From the NCBI GenBank assembly GCA_027487845.1, contig JAIYCV010000034.1, forward strand, positions 1-64,000: 64,000 nt of DNA, written 5' to 3'. Below the pieces are notes generated by a model. The model had not been told where the DNA came from. It was given only the letters and a program-made list of their open reading frames with translations, and searched no databases. This document shows positions 1 to 8,805 of the stretch, in pieces. The stretch is from Flammeovirgaceae bacterium. Its GTDB lineage: Bacteria > Bacteroidota > Bacteroidia > Cytophagales > Cyclobacteriaceae. Position numbers and translations under genes: made by a program. Every line of letters starts with the position of its first letter. The first letter of the stretch is position 1.

Positions 1-62
1 ATGAAAACCATCCCACCCCACGGGGTTATTTCCTTGTCTGTATAACCAATTTCAAACTCCAT
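1..62 (-). CDS. IS1380-like transposase, N-terminal fragment cut by the window edge
   Basis: Reading the minus strand from an ATG at 62-60 gives an open frame to the window edge that begins MEFEIGYTDKEITPWGGM. The TDKEITPWGGM stretch resembles the start of IS1380-family transposases of Bacteroidota, which carry a conserved 'T.WGG' motif near residue 15. Only about 20 residues are visible, so the family call rests on a short motif. The terminal inverted repeat of the element would lie between 63 and 156, but I could not fix it. The neighbouring methyltransferase runs divergently. It could instead be an unrelated gene with a chance match. Confidence 0.5.
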   Translation of the reverse strand, partial: MEFEIGYTDKEITPWGGMVF

Positions 63-156
63 AACACTAAAATAGCTATTGCTACGCATTAGAAAAACCT
101 ATTGCGTAATTTGGGCTTAGCTGGTAATTTAAAACCACATCGTAACAATTCACAAA

Positions 157-879
157 ATGATTAAAGAAAAAATAATTTCCGCGTATGAATTAATGGCTGC
201 TAAGTATAACGAACTTATTGACAACAAGCCTCACAACGCCTATTATGACCGGCCAAGCACACTTCAATTGTTGCCAGACGTGAAGGGAAAAACAATCCTT
301 GACGCTGCTTGCGGACCGGGAAAATATGCTGAAATTTTAATTGACAAAGGCGCCATTGTTAAAGGGTTTGATATAAGTCCTAAAATGGTTGAGCTAGCAA
401 TCGCCCGAAATAATAACAAGGGTGAGTTTTTTGTTCATGACTTGTCTGACCATTTTTCTATGATAGAAGATGGCTCGTGCGACATAGTGCTTTGTGCATT
501 GGCGCTGCATTATATTGAAGACTGGACATTTACTATCAAAGAATTTCATAGCGTTTTAAAAGAAAAAGGAATACTTGTCATATCTATTGAACATCCATTT
601 AATGACTATATTTTTTTTAAGTCAAAAAAGTATTTTGAAGTTGAAAATGTAAAATGCACCTGGAGGGGTTTCGGACAACCGATTGAAATAAATAGTTTCA
701 GAAGATCACTAAGCGAGTGTATAACACCTTTGACAGACAACGGCTTTTACATTGATAAATTAGTGGAGCCTAAACCAACAAAGGAATTTGAAGCAGTAGA
801 CCCGCGACATTATAAAGAACTCAATGCGTTTCCAGCATTTATGTGTATAAGAGCTGTGAAGAAAAATGACGATGTGTAA
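157..879 (+). CDS. Class I SAM-dependent methyltransferase
   Basis: A 240-residue soluble protein with the SAM-binding fold: motif I (DAACGPG, residues 49-55) follows a short N-terminal helix region, then an acidic residue after strand 2 (GFDIS) and a post-motif CALALHY region typical of UbiE/COQ5-like (Methyltransf_11/25) enzymes. The substrate cannot be read from sequence; small-molecule methylation is the usual role of this group. It stands alone, divergent from the transposase fragment at the left edge and convergent with the gluconate-dehydrogenase-type subunit downstream. The start ATG at 157 gives the usual family length. Confidence 0.85.
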   Translation: MIKEKIISAYELMAAKYNELIDNKPHNAYYDRPSTLQLLPDVKGKTILDAACGPGKYAEILIDKGAIVKGFDISPKMVELAIARNNNKGEFFVHDLSDHFSMIEDGSCDIVLCALALHYIEDWTFTIKEFHSVLKEKGILVISIEHPFNDYIFFKSKKYFEVENVKCTWRGFGQPIEINSFRRSLSECITPLTDNGFYIDKLVEPKPTKEFEAVDPRHYKELNAFPAFMCIRAVKKNDDV

Positions 880-993
880 AAAAGCTGAACATATTGAAGA
901 AACCGAAGGCGTGGAGTTAAACTTCTACCCAGCCATCGAAACATAGTTGGCTAAGAGTAATAATTAAAACAAAAAGAGAACAATATTCTGCCG

Positions 994-1596
994 TTAAGTG
1001 GCCCAGGTCTTCCCGACTTCTGAAAGAGGAACACAACCCTTAAATGGCCCAGGCACTTGGCTGTATTGTAATACTTGCGTAGCTCCAGGCTCACTTGTAA
1101 AAAATCCCAACAAGGTTAGTTCTTTTACTTGCAACACAAATGGTTTCTCTTGTTTGGATCCGCTATCCCACCAATTTCCAGATCCACCCTCCACAGGCTG
1201 ATTAAAGGCTAAGTCGTGTTGCGCTTTCACAAACTCTTTTTTCTTTTCGTCAGATAAATCGTTGAACTCGCTGTCGTGGGATTTTACAGAAGCATCATTA
1301 AAGCCCTTTAAACTTGCTAGAAACTTATCTTCGTCTTCTTGCGAGTACGTTTCAGAAACGAGCGTATCGATAAATTGTGGAACTCCCGCATCTTTCGCGC
1401 CCGGTGTAGTTGTTTTCGGCAAGATTATTTCCGCTATATCTCCAATCAAGGCTGCTTGTGCCTCATTGAAAAAAACGGGCTTGTAGTTAAGTGTTGGCGA
1501 AGTTTTACAACCACTCATGATACCGGCAAGAGCGGGTGCAGAAATAGCATAGCCTAAGATCATGGCAGTGCGTTCGATGGCTTCTCTTCTGTTCAT
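994..1596 (-). CDS. Gluconate 2-dehydrogenase subunit 3 family protein
   Basis: A 200-residue exported protein. The N-terminus has a twin-arginine-like start (NRREAIERTAMILG), a hydrophobic stretch and a lipobox-like SGC near residue 30, so it is probably periplasmic and perhaps lipid-anchored. The rest (FNEAQAALIGDIAEIILPKT..., then PGAKDAGVPQFID) matches the gluconate 2-dehydrogenase subunit 3 family, small partners of GMC-type flavoprotein dehydrogenases. It lies 65 bp after the GMC oxidoreductase on the same strand, the normal pairing. A heptamer repeat array fills that gap up to 2 nt before the ATG. Confidence 0.88.
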   Translation of the reverse strand: MNRREAIERTAMILGYAISAPALAGIMSGCKTSPTLNYKPVFFNEAQAALIGDIAEIILPKTTTPGAKDAGVPQFIDTLVSETYSQEDEDKFLASLKGFNDASVKSHDSEFNDLSDEKKKEFVKAQHDLAFNQPVEGGSGNWWDSGSKQEKPFVLQVKELTLLGFFTSEPGATQVLQYSQVPGPFKGCVPLSEVGKTWAT

Positions 1597-1598
1597 AA

Positions 1599-1661
1599 TT
1601 AGACGTTAGTAGTTAGACATAAGTAGCAAGATGTAATTCGTTATTAACAATTCGCAATTGA
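1599..1661. repeat. Seven-bp periodic intergenic array, locus 1
   Basis: On the plus strand this gap divides cleanly into nine heptamers: TTAGACG, TTAGTAG, TTAGACA, TAAGTAG, CAAGATG, TAATTCG, TTATTAA, CAATTCG, CAATTGA. The first four share TTAG.., the last ones share CAATT... It fills the whole spacer between the GMC oxidoreductase stop and the start codon of the downstream minus-strand gene, so it would be transcribed as an intra-operon leader. Confidence 0.75.
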
Positions 1662-3374
1662 TTATTTCAAGTTTCCATTTTTCAATTCGCTCACTGCGTA
1701 ATCCGTAGCACGCGCGGTCAAAGCCATGTAGGTGAGCGAAGGGTTTTGACACGCGGAGGATGTCATAGCTGCCCCATCGGTAACAAACACATTGGGTGCT
1801 TCATGCACTTGATTCCACTTGTTAAGCACCGATGTTTTAGAATCCTTACCCATTCTAGCGGTTCCCATTTCATGAATACCCAAGCCAATATTGTTCGGAT
1901 TATCGTAGGTGTTCACATTTTTAAATCCAGCGGCTTCCAACATTTCTGCAGCTGCGTTTTTCATGTCGGTGCGCATGGCCTTTTCATTGTCCTTCCACTC
2001 GGCATCTATGCTCAGTGTTGGCAAGCCATAAACATCCGTTTTCTCTTTGTTAAGCGTAACACGGTTATCGGCATAGGGTAAGCATTCGCCAAAGCCAGTT
2101 ACACCGATGCCCCAGGCGCCTGGAGTTTCTAGCGAGTGTTTCAATTCTTCTCCTATCATCATTTCTTTCACGCCTCTTCCCCAGCCCTCGCGAGAAGCAC
2201 CTCCTTGATAACCAAAACCGCGCACATAGTCGGTGCGTTTGTCGTCACCCACATTGCGGAAACGCGGAATATAAATACCGTTGGGCCTTCTTCCGATATA
2301 ATACTTATCTTCATATCCCTCCACAGATGCAGCAGCGCCCGCTCTGTATTGATGATCCATCAAGTTACGACCCAACTGATCGCTACCATTCCCAAGTCCA
2401 TTAGGAAATCTAGCTGATATTGAATTAAGAAGAATGTGCGTGCTGCCGAGGGTGGAGGCGTTCAAGAAAATTATGTTTGCGTAAAAATCAATGTCCTCTT
2501 TGGTTTCAGCATCCAACACTTTCACTCCAACCGCTTTACCTTTCGTTTCATCATAAATTATAGAATGCACAATAGAGTGCGGTCGCAACGTCATGTTGCC
2601 CGTTTTTGCTGCTGCCGGAAGTGTGGAAGCATTGCTGCTAAAGTAGGCACCATAAGGACAACCTCTGTCGCACATGTTTCTCGATTGACAAATGCCGCGA
2701 CTCGGGTCGTGTGGCAACGCTGCCGTTAAATGCGCAACGCGCCCAATCGTGATCTTTCTGCCATTAAATTTTTCTGCCACCTTATCACGAAAATCTTCTT
2801 CTACGCAATTAAGATCCATCGGTGGTAAAAATTTGCCATCGGGCAAATGGGCCAAGCCTTCCGCCCGGCCACTCACACCTATATAAGACTCAACATAATC
2901 GTACCATGATGCCAAGTCTTTATACCGAATCGGCCAATCCACTCCGTGGCCATCTTTTGCATTTGCCTCAAAATCTAAATCTGACAAGCGATACGTTTGC
3001 TTTCCCCACATAATGGAACGTCCGCCCTCGTGGTATCCACGAATCCAATCAAATGGTTTCACTTCTGTGTAGGGGTTTTCAGTGTCTTTTACCCACCAGT
3101 GTTTGTTGGCTTGGTTCACCCAATTGGTGCGCGATTGCACGGGGTAGAATTTCATCTCTTCGAATGAAAGCTTATTGGCATTGGGCAACTGCCAGGGGTC
3201 TTTGGTCATGGTCGGGTAGTCGGTTACATGTTTTACCGCACGCCCGCGCTCCAGCACCAGGGTTTTAAGACCCTTTTCGGTAAGTTCTTTGGCAGCCCAG
3301 CCACCGCTAATGCCCGTACCCACCACAATGGCATCGAACGTGTTTTCCTTCTTAGCGTCAATGTTCAAGTTCAT
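1662..3374 (-). CDS. GMC family oxidoreductase
   Basis: A 570-residue FAD-dependent oxidoreductase of the glucose-methanol-choline family. It opens with the ADP-binding motif (VVGTGISGG, GxGxxG at residues 19-24) and the LVLERG strand, has the CDRGCPYGAYF segment typical of the membrane-associated gluconate/sorbose dehydrogenase branch, and ends with the C-terminal GMC domain (TDGAAMTSSACQNPSLTYMALTARATDYA). It is likely to oxidise a sugar or polyol and pass electrons to the respiratory chain with the subunit encoded just downstream. The exact substrate is not readable. It is the first gene of a two-gene minus-strand unit. Confidence 0.93.
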   Translation of the reverse strand: MNLNIDAKKENTFDAIVVGTGISGGWAAKELTEKGLKTLVLERGRAVKHVTDYPTMTKDPWQLPNANKLSFEEMKFYPVQSRTNWVNQANKHWWVKDTENPYTEVKPFDWIRGYHEGGRSIMWGKQTYRLSDLDFEANAKDGHGVDWPIRYKDLASWYDYVESYIGVSGRAEGLAHLPDGKFLPPMDLNCVEEDFRDKVAEKFNGRKITIGRVAHLTAALPHDPSRGICQSRNMCDRGCPYGAYFSSNASTLPAAAKTGNMTLRPHSIVHSIIYDETKGKAVGVKVLDAETKEDIDFYANIIFLNASTLGSTHILLNSISARFPNGLGNGSDQLGRNLMDHQYRAGAAASVEGYEDKYYIGRRPNGIYIPRFRNVGDDKRTDYVRGFGYQGGASREGWGRGVKEMMIGEELKHSLETPGAWGIGVTGFGECLPYADNRVTLNKEKTDVYGLPTLSIDAEWKDNEKAMRTDMKNAAAEMLEAAGFKNVNTYDNPNNIGLGIHEMGTARMGKDSKTSVLNKWNQVHEAPNVFVTDGAAMTSSACQNPSLTYMALTARATDYAVSELKNGNLK

Positions 3375-3463
3375 ACTCTTTGAATTTGAACCAAGCTACT
3401 TTTTTTTGCTGATTTTTAATAATGTTTTTTGAGGAACACCCGATTGAATTGTACTAAAACCAT

Positions 3464-6025
3464 CTATTGCTTCTCAAAACGCAAAATAGATTTCCTCAAC
3501 GTAGTTTGCACTTTAATTATACACAGTCCTCGTGTGTATTCTGATACATCAATTTCAGTTTTCTTTCCTTCGATATGCTGGCTAAAAATGCTTCTGCCTA
3601 AGAGGTCGAATATCGCCACTTCTTTTTTACCATCCTCGTTTCCTAAATCAATTGTTAAAATGCTTGTCGCAGGGTTTGGATAGGCTAGCAATGATTCTGA
3701 AGTAGTGGGAATATCCCCGGTTATAATCAAATTCTGATCGAGTGAAAACTCACTTAAACAATCGTCCGCTTTTACTAGTACCTTGTAAGTACCCGAAGTT
3801 TTGATTACTAAGGTATTGTTGGTTTCGCCCGTTAGTAGAGTGGTTCCTGAGTACCACTGGTTTCCTGTTGAGGCACTGGAAGTAAGGGTTGGCGTTGCCA
3901 TATTTAAACCCGAAAGTGTAATGATTGGTTTAAGCGGCTTGATACAAAAGCTTTGACTTACCGATGCAGCACCATTATAGTTTTCGTTACCTGATTGGTT
4001 GGCCGTAATGTCAACACGACCCGGTTTTAGCAGGCTTACTACTCCGCTGGCAATACCTACCTTGTCGGAGGTAGTTGAGTAGCTTACTGGCAAGGTCGAA
4101 TTCACCGCTGCCGCGAGAGTAAAGGAGCCATCGCCAATTGTCTTGTCTGGCAAGGCACCAAAAGTAATTTGCTGTTGCGCTTTGCTAACTGTCAATACTT
4201 GTTGGACCTCAGCCGCAGCCTGATAACTTTCATCGCCAAGCTGACTTGCTGTAATCGCAGTTGAACCTGCTTTTAAAATGAGGATTGTGTTTCCATTAAC
4301 GGAAGCCACAGTTGGGTCTGAACTGGTATAGGTTATCGGTAAATTTGACGAAGCGGAAGCGGATAAAACAAAAGGGGAATCACCAACTGCTTTTGAAGGA
4401 AATGTATTAAAGGTAATGGATTGCGGGGCTTTCAAATCGTTGAAAAAATTTAGACTATATCCCTGCAGGTAATTATCGACTGCTGGCTTAAGAATTGATA
4501 TCTTATTTGAAGGGTCAAATTCAAACATCTTAACGTCAGAAATTGTGCATAAGCCAAATAATTTACCGTTGCTTGCAGTTACTAACTTCGTTAAGTTAAA
4601 AATTGAATCAAAGTCTAGAACCTTACGATAGGTATTAGTTGCAATGTCATATTCAATGATAAATCCACTTTGCTTTGCCCCGCCACTGGGAACCATTCCG
4701 TAAATTTTACCGTCAGCACCTTGAGTTAAACTAAATTCGCTGTTATTGCTTTCCTCAATAATATCAACCTTTCTAGTAATGTTACCAGAAGTAGGGTCAT
4801 ACTCGAGCAAAACGCCATGATTATGCGATCCGCCAGATGAAACCGCTCTATACAGCTTCCCATTCGTATGTTGAATAATTGCACCAATACCATAACCTGT
4901 TAAGTCGCGGGAAAAATCGAGCTTTTTGGTGAGCTTTCCTGATATTGGATCGTATTCCAGCAGGGTGCCCAAACCATTCTTCCCTCCTTGTAGCGTAGAG
5001 AAATAAAGGATACCATTTTTTGCTGAAACAATATATCTAATAAGATCATATCCATTGTTAGCCGCATCATTATTTGGGAGTTCTATTTTTTTAATTAAAC
5101 TGTTGCTAGTTGGAACATACTCATACAGTGCAGTAGCCCCGTCACTATAGCCGAACCAGTAAAATTTTCCATTAGAAGATTCCGTTAACTGCTTATGTAG
5201 ACCATAACCTGAATAACTCGCAGAAGCAATGCCATCAAAGTCAATTTTTTTCAAATACGTATTGGACAAGGGGTCAAATTCAAAAAGAACGCCTTTGTCA
5301 TAGCGGCCTCCCAATGATGTCATTCCATAAAATTTTTTCGTAGCCGATGACTGCGAAAGGCCACCAATGATGCTTGATCCATTATTTATTCCACTGAAGT
5401 CTACCAATTTCTTATATATACCTGTAGCTAGATCAAATTGAAACAAAACACCGGCATCAAATTTACCTCTTCCACTCGTAGCTCCATACAAAAGGCCATT
5501 CGTAGATTGGAGTAACGTATTTAGAATGGGTGACCCTCCATCAATTCCTTGGAATGAATATAAATCTCTATAAGATTGAGAAATAGGATCATATTCAAAT
5601 ATATTTCCAGGTCCCATTCCACCATAAAAAGTCATCCCGTATAACTTACCATTTCTTCCGATCGACAAATTAGAAAAAGGGGTAGCGCTCAAATTATTAT
5701 CAGCAAAATCTATTTTTTTCGTGTACGTATTATTGGATGGATCAAATTCAAACAAAACTCCCCTATCTGAAGATCCGCCATTTGTTGTAACACCATAAAA
5801 TTTTCCGTTCGCGGCTAATACCATTCTCCCAGCCGGTAGTATCCCTTTGGTTTTATCTGTAAATTCAAACTTTTTTATTGTTGAACCTGCAATTGGATCG
5901 AATTCAAAAATAACTCCTTGATTGTTCACTCCACCATGCTCAGCAATACCATAAAACCTTCCGTTGCCATCTTGACTCAAACCTCGCCACGAATATTCCG
6001 TTAAATCAGACGGTAGCAAAACCAC
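3464..6025 (-). CDS. GloVer-repeat T9SS cargo protein, C-terminal part of an interrupted gene
   Basis: An 853-codon frame holding many tandem repeats of about 40-50 residues with a core like 'NGKLYG...G..GVLFEFDP.....KK..DF' (GloVer-type choice-of-anchor repeat), then two Ig-like segments (around residues 550-690, 'QSITFNTFPSKAVGDSPF' and its copy), and a C-terminal type IX secretion sorting domain (AYPNPATSILTIDL...). The apparent start is a GTG at 6025-6023, but it has no signal peptide of its own. The reading frame continues upstream in phase into the next feature across one TAA codon at 6040-6038, and the repeat register is preserved across it. It therefore looks like the second part of one gene. 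A surface-exposed repeat protein is the likely original product. Confidence 0.85.
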   Translation of the reverse strand: MVLLPSDLTEYSWRGLSQDGNGRFYGIAEHGGVNNQGVIFEFDPIAGSTIKKFEFTDKTKGILPAGRMVLAANGKFYGVTTNGGSSDRGVLFEFDPSNNTYTKKIDFADNNLSATPFSNLSIGRNGKLYGMTFYGGMGPGNIFEYDPISQSYRDLYSFQGIDGGSPILNTLLQSTNGLLYGATSGRGKFDAGVLFQFDLATGIYKKLVDFSGINNGSSIIGGLSQSSATKKFYGMTSLGGRYDKGVLFEFDPLSNTYLKKIDFDGIASASYSGYGLHKQLTESSNGKFYWFGYSDGATALYEYVPTSNSLIKKIELPNNDAANNGYDLIRYIVSAKNGILYFSTLQGGKNGLGTLLEYDPISGKLTKKLDFSRDLTGYGIGAIIQHTNGKLYRAVSSGGSHNHGVLLEYDPTSGNITRKVDIIEESNNSEFSLTQGADGKIYGMVPSGGAKQSGFIIEYDIATNTYRKVLDFDSIFNLTKLVTASNGKLFGLCTISDVKMFEFDPSNKISILKPAVDNYLQGYSLNFFNDLKAPQSITFNTFPSKAVGDSPFVLSASASSNLPITYTSSDPTVASVNGNTILILKAGSTAITASQLGDESYQAAAEVQQVLTVSKAQQQITFGALPDKTIGDGSFTLAAAVNSTLPVSYSTTSDKVGIASGVVSLLKPGRVDITANQSGNENYNGAASVSQSFCIKPLKPIITLSGLNMATPTLTSSASTGNQWYSGTTLLTGETNNTLVIKTSGTYKVLVKADDCLSEFSLDQNLIITGDIPTTSESLLAYPNPATSILTIDLGNEDGKKEVAIFDLLGRSIFSQHIEGKKTEIDVSEYTRGLCIIKVQTTLRKSILRFEKQ

Positions 6026-6037
6026 AGTGACAAAAGA

Positions 6038-6619
6038 TTAAGACTGAATATCAAACTCCAAAATACTACCAATGTCGTAGAAATAAAGTTTGCCATTCGA
6101 GCCTAAAAGAAGATTACCATTGTTAGTTCCTACAATCGTTTTTTTTGTGATCTTGTTGTTCGTTGGATCATATTCAAATATCCCACTGGATATTAGTGTG
6201 GTGTTACGATAAACTCCTGAAGTAAGTCCATATAACTTTCCATTACTTGCTTGAATAAGATTACCAAAAGGATGAGCCAGCTCTTTATCCTTCGAAAAAT
6301 CAATCTTTTTCAAAACTGAGTTAGTTGCAGCATCAAATTCAAAAAGAGTACCAAGATTAGAAGCCGCCCCGTCAGTAGTGATTCCGTAGATTTTACCATT
6401 TGTCGACTGGACCAATTCACTTGGATAATTTCCAGTAGATTCTTTATCTCCTGTTAATGTCTTAAGGATTTGGACTCCAGTTCCATCGCTGTTGGCGATA
6501 AAAATTTCTCCTATACCTCCCAACCCACCATTTTGCGTAGTTCCTAAAAAATTACCCTGTCCAAATGTAAAAACTGAAACAAAAATAAAAGACGCAAAAA
6601 GAAGAATAAATCTGATCAT
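6038..6619 (-). CDS. GloVer-repeat T9SS cargo protein, N-terminal part of an interrupted gene
   Basis: The first 193 codons of the same gene. It starts at an ATG (6619-6617) giving a clean Sec signal peptide (MIRFILLFASFIFVSVFTFGQ), then three GloVer repeats. An earlier ATG at 6640 is possible but places seven extra residues before the signal peptide. It stops at a TAA (6040-6038) in the middle of a repeat. The next codons in the same frame (S-F-V-T-V-V-L-L-P) continue the repeat pattern into the downstream frame. Split this way, the export signal is on one product and the T9SS sorting domain on the other. A sequencing error or a real nonsense mutation are both possible. Confidence 0.8.
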   Translation of the reverse strand: MIRFILLFASFIFVSVFTFGQGNFLGTTQNGGLGGIGEIFIANSDGTGVQILKTLTGDKESTGNYPSELVQSTNGKIYGITTDGAASNLGTLFEFDAATNSVLKKIDFSKDKELAHPFGNLIQASNGKLYGLTSGVYRNTTLISSGIFEYDPTNNKITKKTIVGTNNGNLLLGSNGKLYFYDIGSILEFDIQS

Positions 6620-6679
6620 TGTAGTAAATGTTAAAAACATAAAATCATCAAAAGTGAATTCAAAATAGGTAAGATAAGC

Positions 6680-8044
6680 TTACCCCCTCAAATGAAACGC
6701 CTTCGGTTTCGTAAATGCTCTTATTCCAGCATGCGAAAGCGTAGCTCCAAACCCAGAGTGTTTTCGTCCGCTCCAAGGCAGGGCTGCACTCACGCGGTCG
6801 CAGCAGTTCCAATACCCGGTGCCTGAGTTAATCTTTTTTAAAATACTTTCAGCGCGAGTTTGATTTTGGCTATATACAGAACTTGTCAACCCGTATTCCG
6901 TGTCTTGCATTAATTGTATGGCTTGTTCGTCATTTGTCACTTTCAAAATGCCAATGATGGGGCCAAAAGATTCATCTTTCATTACACTCATCGAATGGTT
7001 CACATCAAGTAAAACAGTAGGTTCAAAATAAAAACCTTTTCCTTCCATTCGCCTTCCACCAGCAGCTAACGTTGCTCCTTTTTGGAGTGCATCGGCAACC
7101 TGGTTTTCCAAAAAAGCAATCTGTTCTTTTCTACTCAACGGACCAATATAAACGCCCTGCTCTGTGGGCCTACCAATCTTCCATAAATTGACTTCTTTGA
7201 CAAATTCTTCCACATATTGATCATACACATTCTCGTGGACGTAGATACGCTCAACCGCGCAACAGCTCTGGCCATTATTATAAAATGCGCCATCGGCAGT
7301 GCCAGCAGCTACCGCTTTTACATCGGCAATATCATCCGTAACATACAGGGGATCTTTGCCACCCAGCTCACATTGGCAAGGCACCATTTTAGGAGCTACC
7401 TTTTCATAAATATATTTTCCGGTTTTATACGAGCCAGTGAAAAAATATCCGTCCAGCGGAAGATTGAGTAGTAATTCACCCACTTCTCTACCGCCTACAG
7501 CAATATGAAAAACATTCGCGGGAACTCCGGCTTGCTTCAGCAATTTTTCTATCTCCAATCCCGTAAGAGTTGAACACTCGGATGGTTTGTAAAAAACCGC
7601 ATTACCAGCCAGCAGAGCAGGTACGAAAACATTCACCCCAACTAGGTAAGGATAGTTCCAGGCCGAGATATTGCAAACAACACCCAGTGGTTCATAAGAA
7701 ATTTTCTCGGTGATGCTTTGATCCTGAAACATTGTCTCATCTGCCAAATACTTTTCAGCATTTTCAGAAAGCCATTTAATACGTGCTCTGGCTCCATTAA
7801 TTTCATTGCGTGATTGCTGCAGAGGCTTGCCAACTTCCGAAGTTAAAATTGCAGTCAGTGATTCTATATTTCGCTCAAGTATGTCAGCGAACTTCTTGAC
7901 AATAGTAATTCGTTCGGCAAGAGGTACCTCTGCCCACGTTGGCTGAGTATTCTTCAATTCATTGAATTTTTGCTCAACGCTTGCTTGAGTATCTTGAGCA
8001 AGACTCATGATAATCTCTTCAGTTGCAGGATTAATAATTTGCAT
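6680..8044 (-). CDS. NAD(P)-dependent aldehyde dehydrogenase
   Basis: A 454-residue aldehyde dehydrogenase. The catalytic cysteine lies in NNGQSCC (Cys261), the general base glutamate in ELGGKDP, and the C-terminal part has the usual ESFGPIIGI and HSGFGATLS segments. Length is normal for the succinate-semialdehyde/betaine-aldehyde type. It starts 5 bp after the gamma-glutamyl amidase stop and is the last gene of the amine cluster. In that context its likely substrate is the aldehyde of a gamma-glutamylated amine, for example gamma-glutamyl-aminoacetaldehyde, oxidised to the acid. The assignment to that substrate is inferred from neighbours. Confidence 0.93.
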   Translation of the reverse strand: MQIINPATEEIIMSLAQDTQASVEQKFNELKNTQPTWAEVPLAERITIVKKFADILERNIESLTAILTSEVGKPLQQSRNEINGARARIKWLSENAEKYLADETMFQDQSITEKISYEPLGVVCNISAWNYPYLVGVNVFVPALLAGNAVFYKPSECSTLTGLEIEKLLKQAGVPANVFHIAVGGREVGELLLNLPLDGYFFTGSYKTGKYIYEKVAPKMVPCQCELGGKDPLYVTDDIADVKAVAAGTADGAFYNNGQSCCAVERIYVHENVYDQYVEEFVKEVNLWKIGRPTEQGVYIGPLSRKEQIAFLENQVADALQKGATLAAGGRRMEGKGFYFEPTVLLDVNHSMSVMKDESFGPIIGILKVTNDEQAIQLMQDTEYGLTSSVYSQNQTRAESILKKINSGTGYWNCCDRVSAALPWSGRKHSGFGATLSHAGIRAFTKPKAFHLRG

Positions 8045-8049
8045 AAGGA

Positions 8050-8733
8050 TTATTTTATACTTTTTAAAAAAGCTTGTTTTATATTTTTTGTAAACGGACT
8101 TTCTTGATCAATCATTCGTTCAGGATGCCATTGCACCAGCATCAAAAATGATTTTCCATCGGGCTGCTCGCGCTCAAGGGCTTCAATTATTCCGTCTGTT
8201 GAAGTAGCACTAATTCTCAACCCATTGCCAATACTGTCTGCACTTTGATGATGGGCACTGTTTACTTCACCATTTTCCTTTCCAACTATGTCGAATAAGT
8301 GGCCACTAAGATATGTGTCGATTTGATGATATCGATCAGTGTCGTTTAGCTTTGAATGATCTGGCCTACCGCTTGTCGGGATATCGGGAATCAACGTTCC
8401 TCCAAAATACACATTGGTAATTTGCAACCCACGGCAAATGCCTAAAAGAGGCAATTGATTTTTTTGTATATAGTCAATTACTTTCAGTTCAAATTCATCT
8501 CGCCTTTCATCCATATCATATTCATGGCAGAGCGGCAAGTATTCCATTTTATTATAAAACTTAGGATGGACATCTTCTCCGCCAGTTAGTAAAATACCAT
8601 CGCACGTATGTATATCTGAAAAGTTATCAAGCGCATATCCCAGTTTAACAACTTCTACATTGGCATCCGGTGCAATCCAATTTGCGTAGGCATCATACTT
8701 ACTACAATCGAGCACGCCAATAGTCTTTTTCAT
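8050..8733 (-). CDS. Class I glutamine amidotransferase-like gamma-glutamyl amide hydrolase (PuuD-type)
   Basis: A 227-residue peptidase C26 family enzyme. The nucleophile Cys100 is in the elbow GICRG, and the partners His203/Glu205 are in QWHPER. The DGILLTGGEDVHP segment is typical of gamma-glutamyl-gamma-aminobutyrate hydrolases. In this cluster it would release glutamate from the oxidised gamma-glutamylated product, closing the cycle begun by the glutamine-synthetase-like ligase. It is 72 bp downstream of the iron alcohol dehydrogenase, with a short heptamer array in the gap, and 5 bp ahead of the aldehyde dehydrogenase. Confidence 0.9.
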   Translation of the reverse strand: MKKTIGVLDCSKYDAYANWIAPDANVEVVKLGYALDNFSDIHTCDGILLTGGEDVHPKFYNKMEYLPLCHEYDMDERRDEFELKVIDYIQKNQLPLLGICRGLQITNVYFGGTLIPDIPTSGRPDHSKLNDTDRYHQIDTYLSGHLFDIVGKENGEVNSAHHQSADSIGNGLRISATSTDGIIEALEREQPDGKSFLMLVQWHPERMIDQESPFTKNIKQAFLKSIK

Positions 8734-8747
8734 ACCTTAATTAGCAA

Positions 8748-8775
8748 TGAGACTTGAGATGTGAGACATGAGACT
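8748..8775. repeat. Seven-bp periodic intergenic array, locus 2
   Basis: Four plus-strand heptamers TGAGACT, TGAGATG, TGAGACA, TGAGACT in direct succession, ending in a partial fifth (GAGC). The array lies in the spacer between the alcohol dehydrogenase and the gamma-glutamyl amidase, 14 nt upstream of the latter's start codon. Same period as locus 1 but a different heptamer. Confidence 0.75.
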
Positions 8776-8805
8776 GAGCAATTCGGTAAACATTGAATTA
8801 AATTT

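Noticed and set aside
998..1557. Open frames on the plus strand opposite the gluconate-dehydrogenase-type subunit
   Set aside because: They lie antisense to a well-supported gene and show no domain or signal features.
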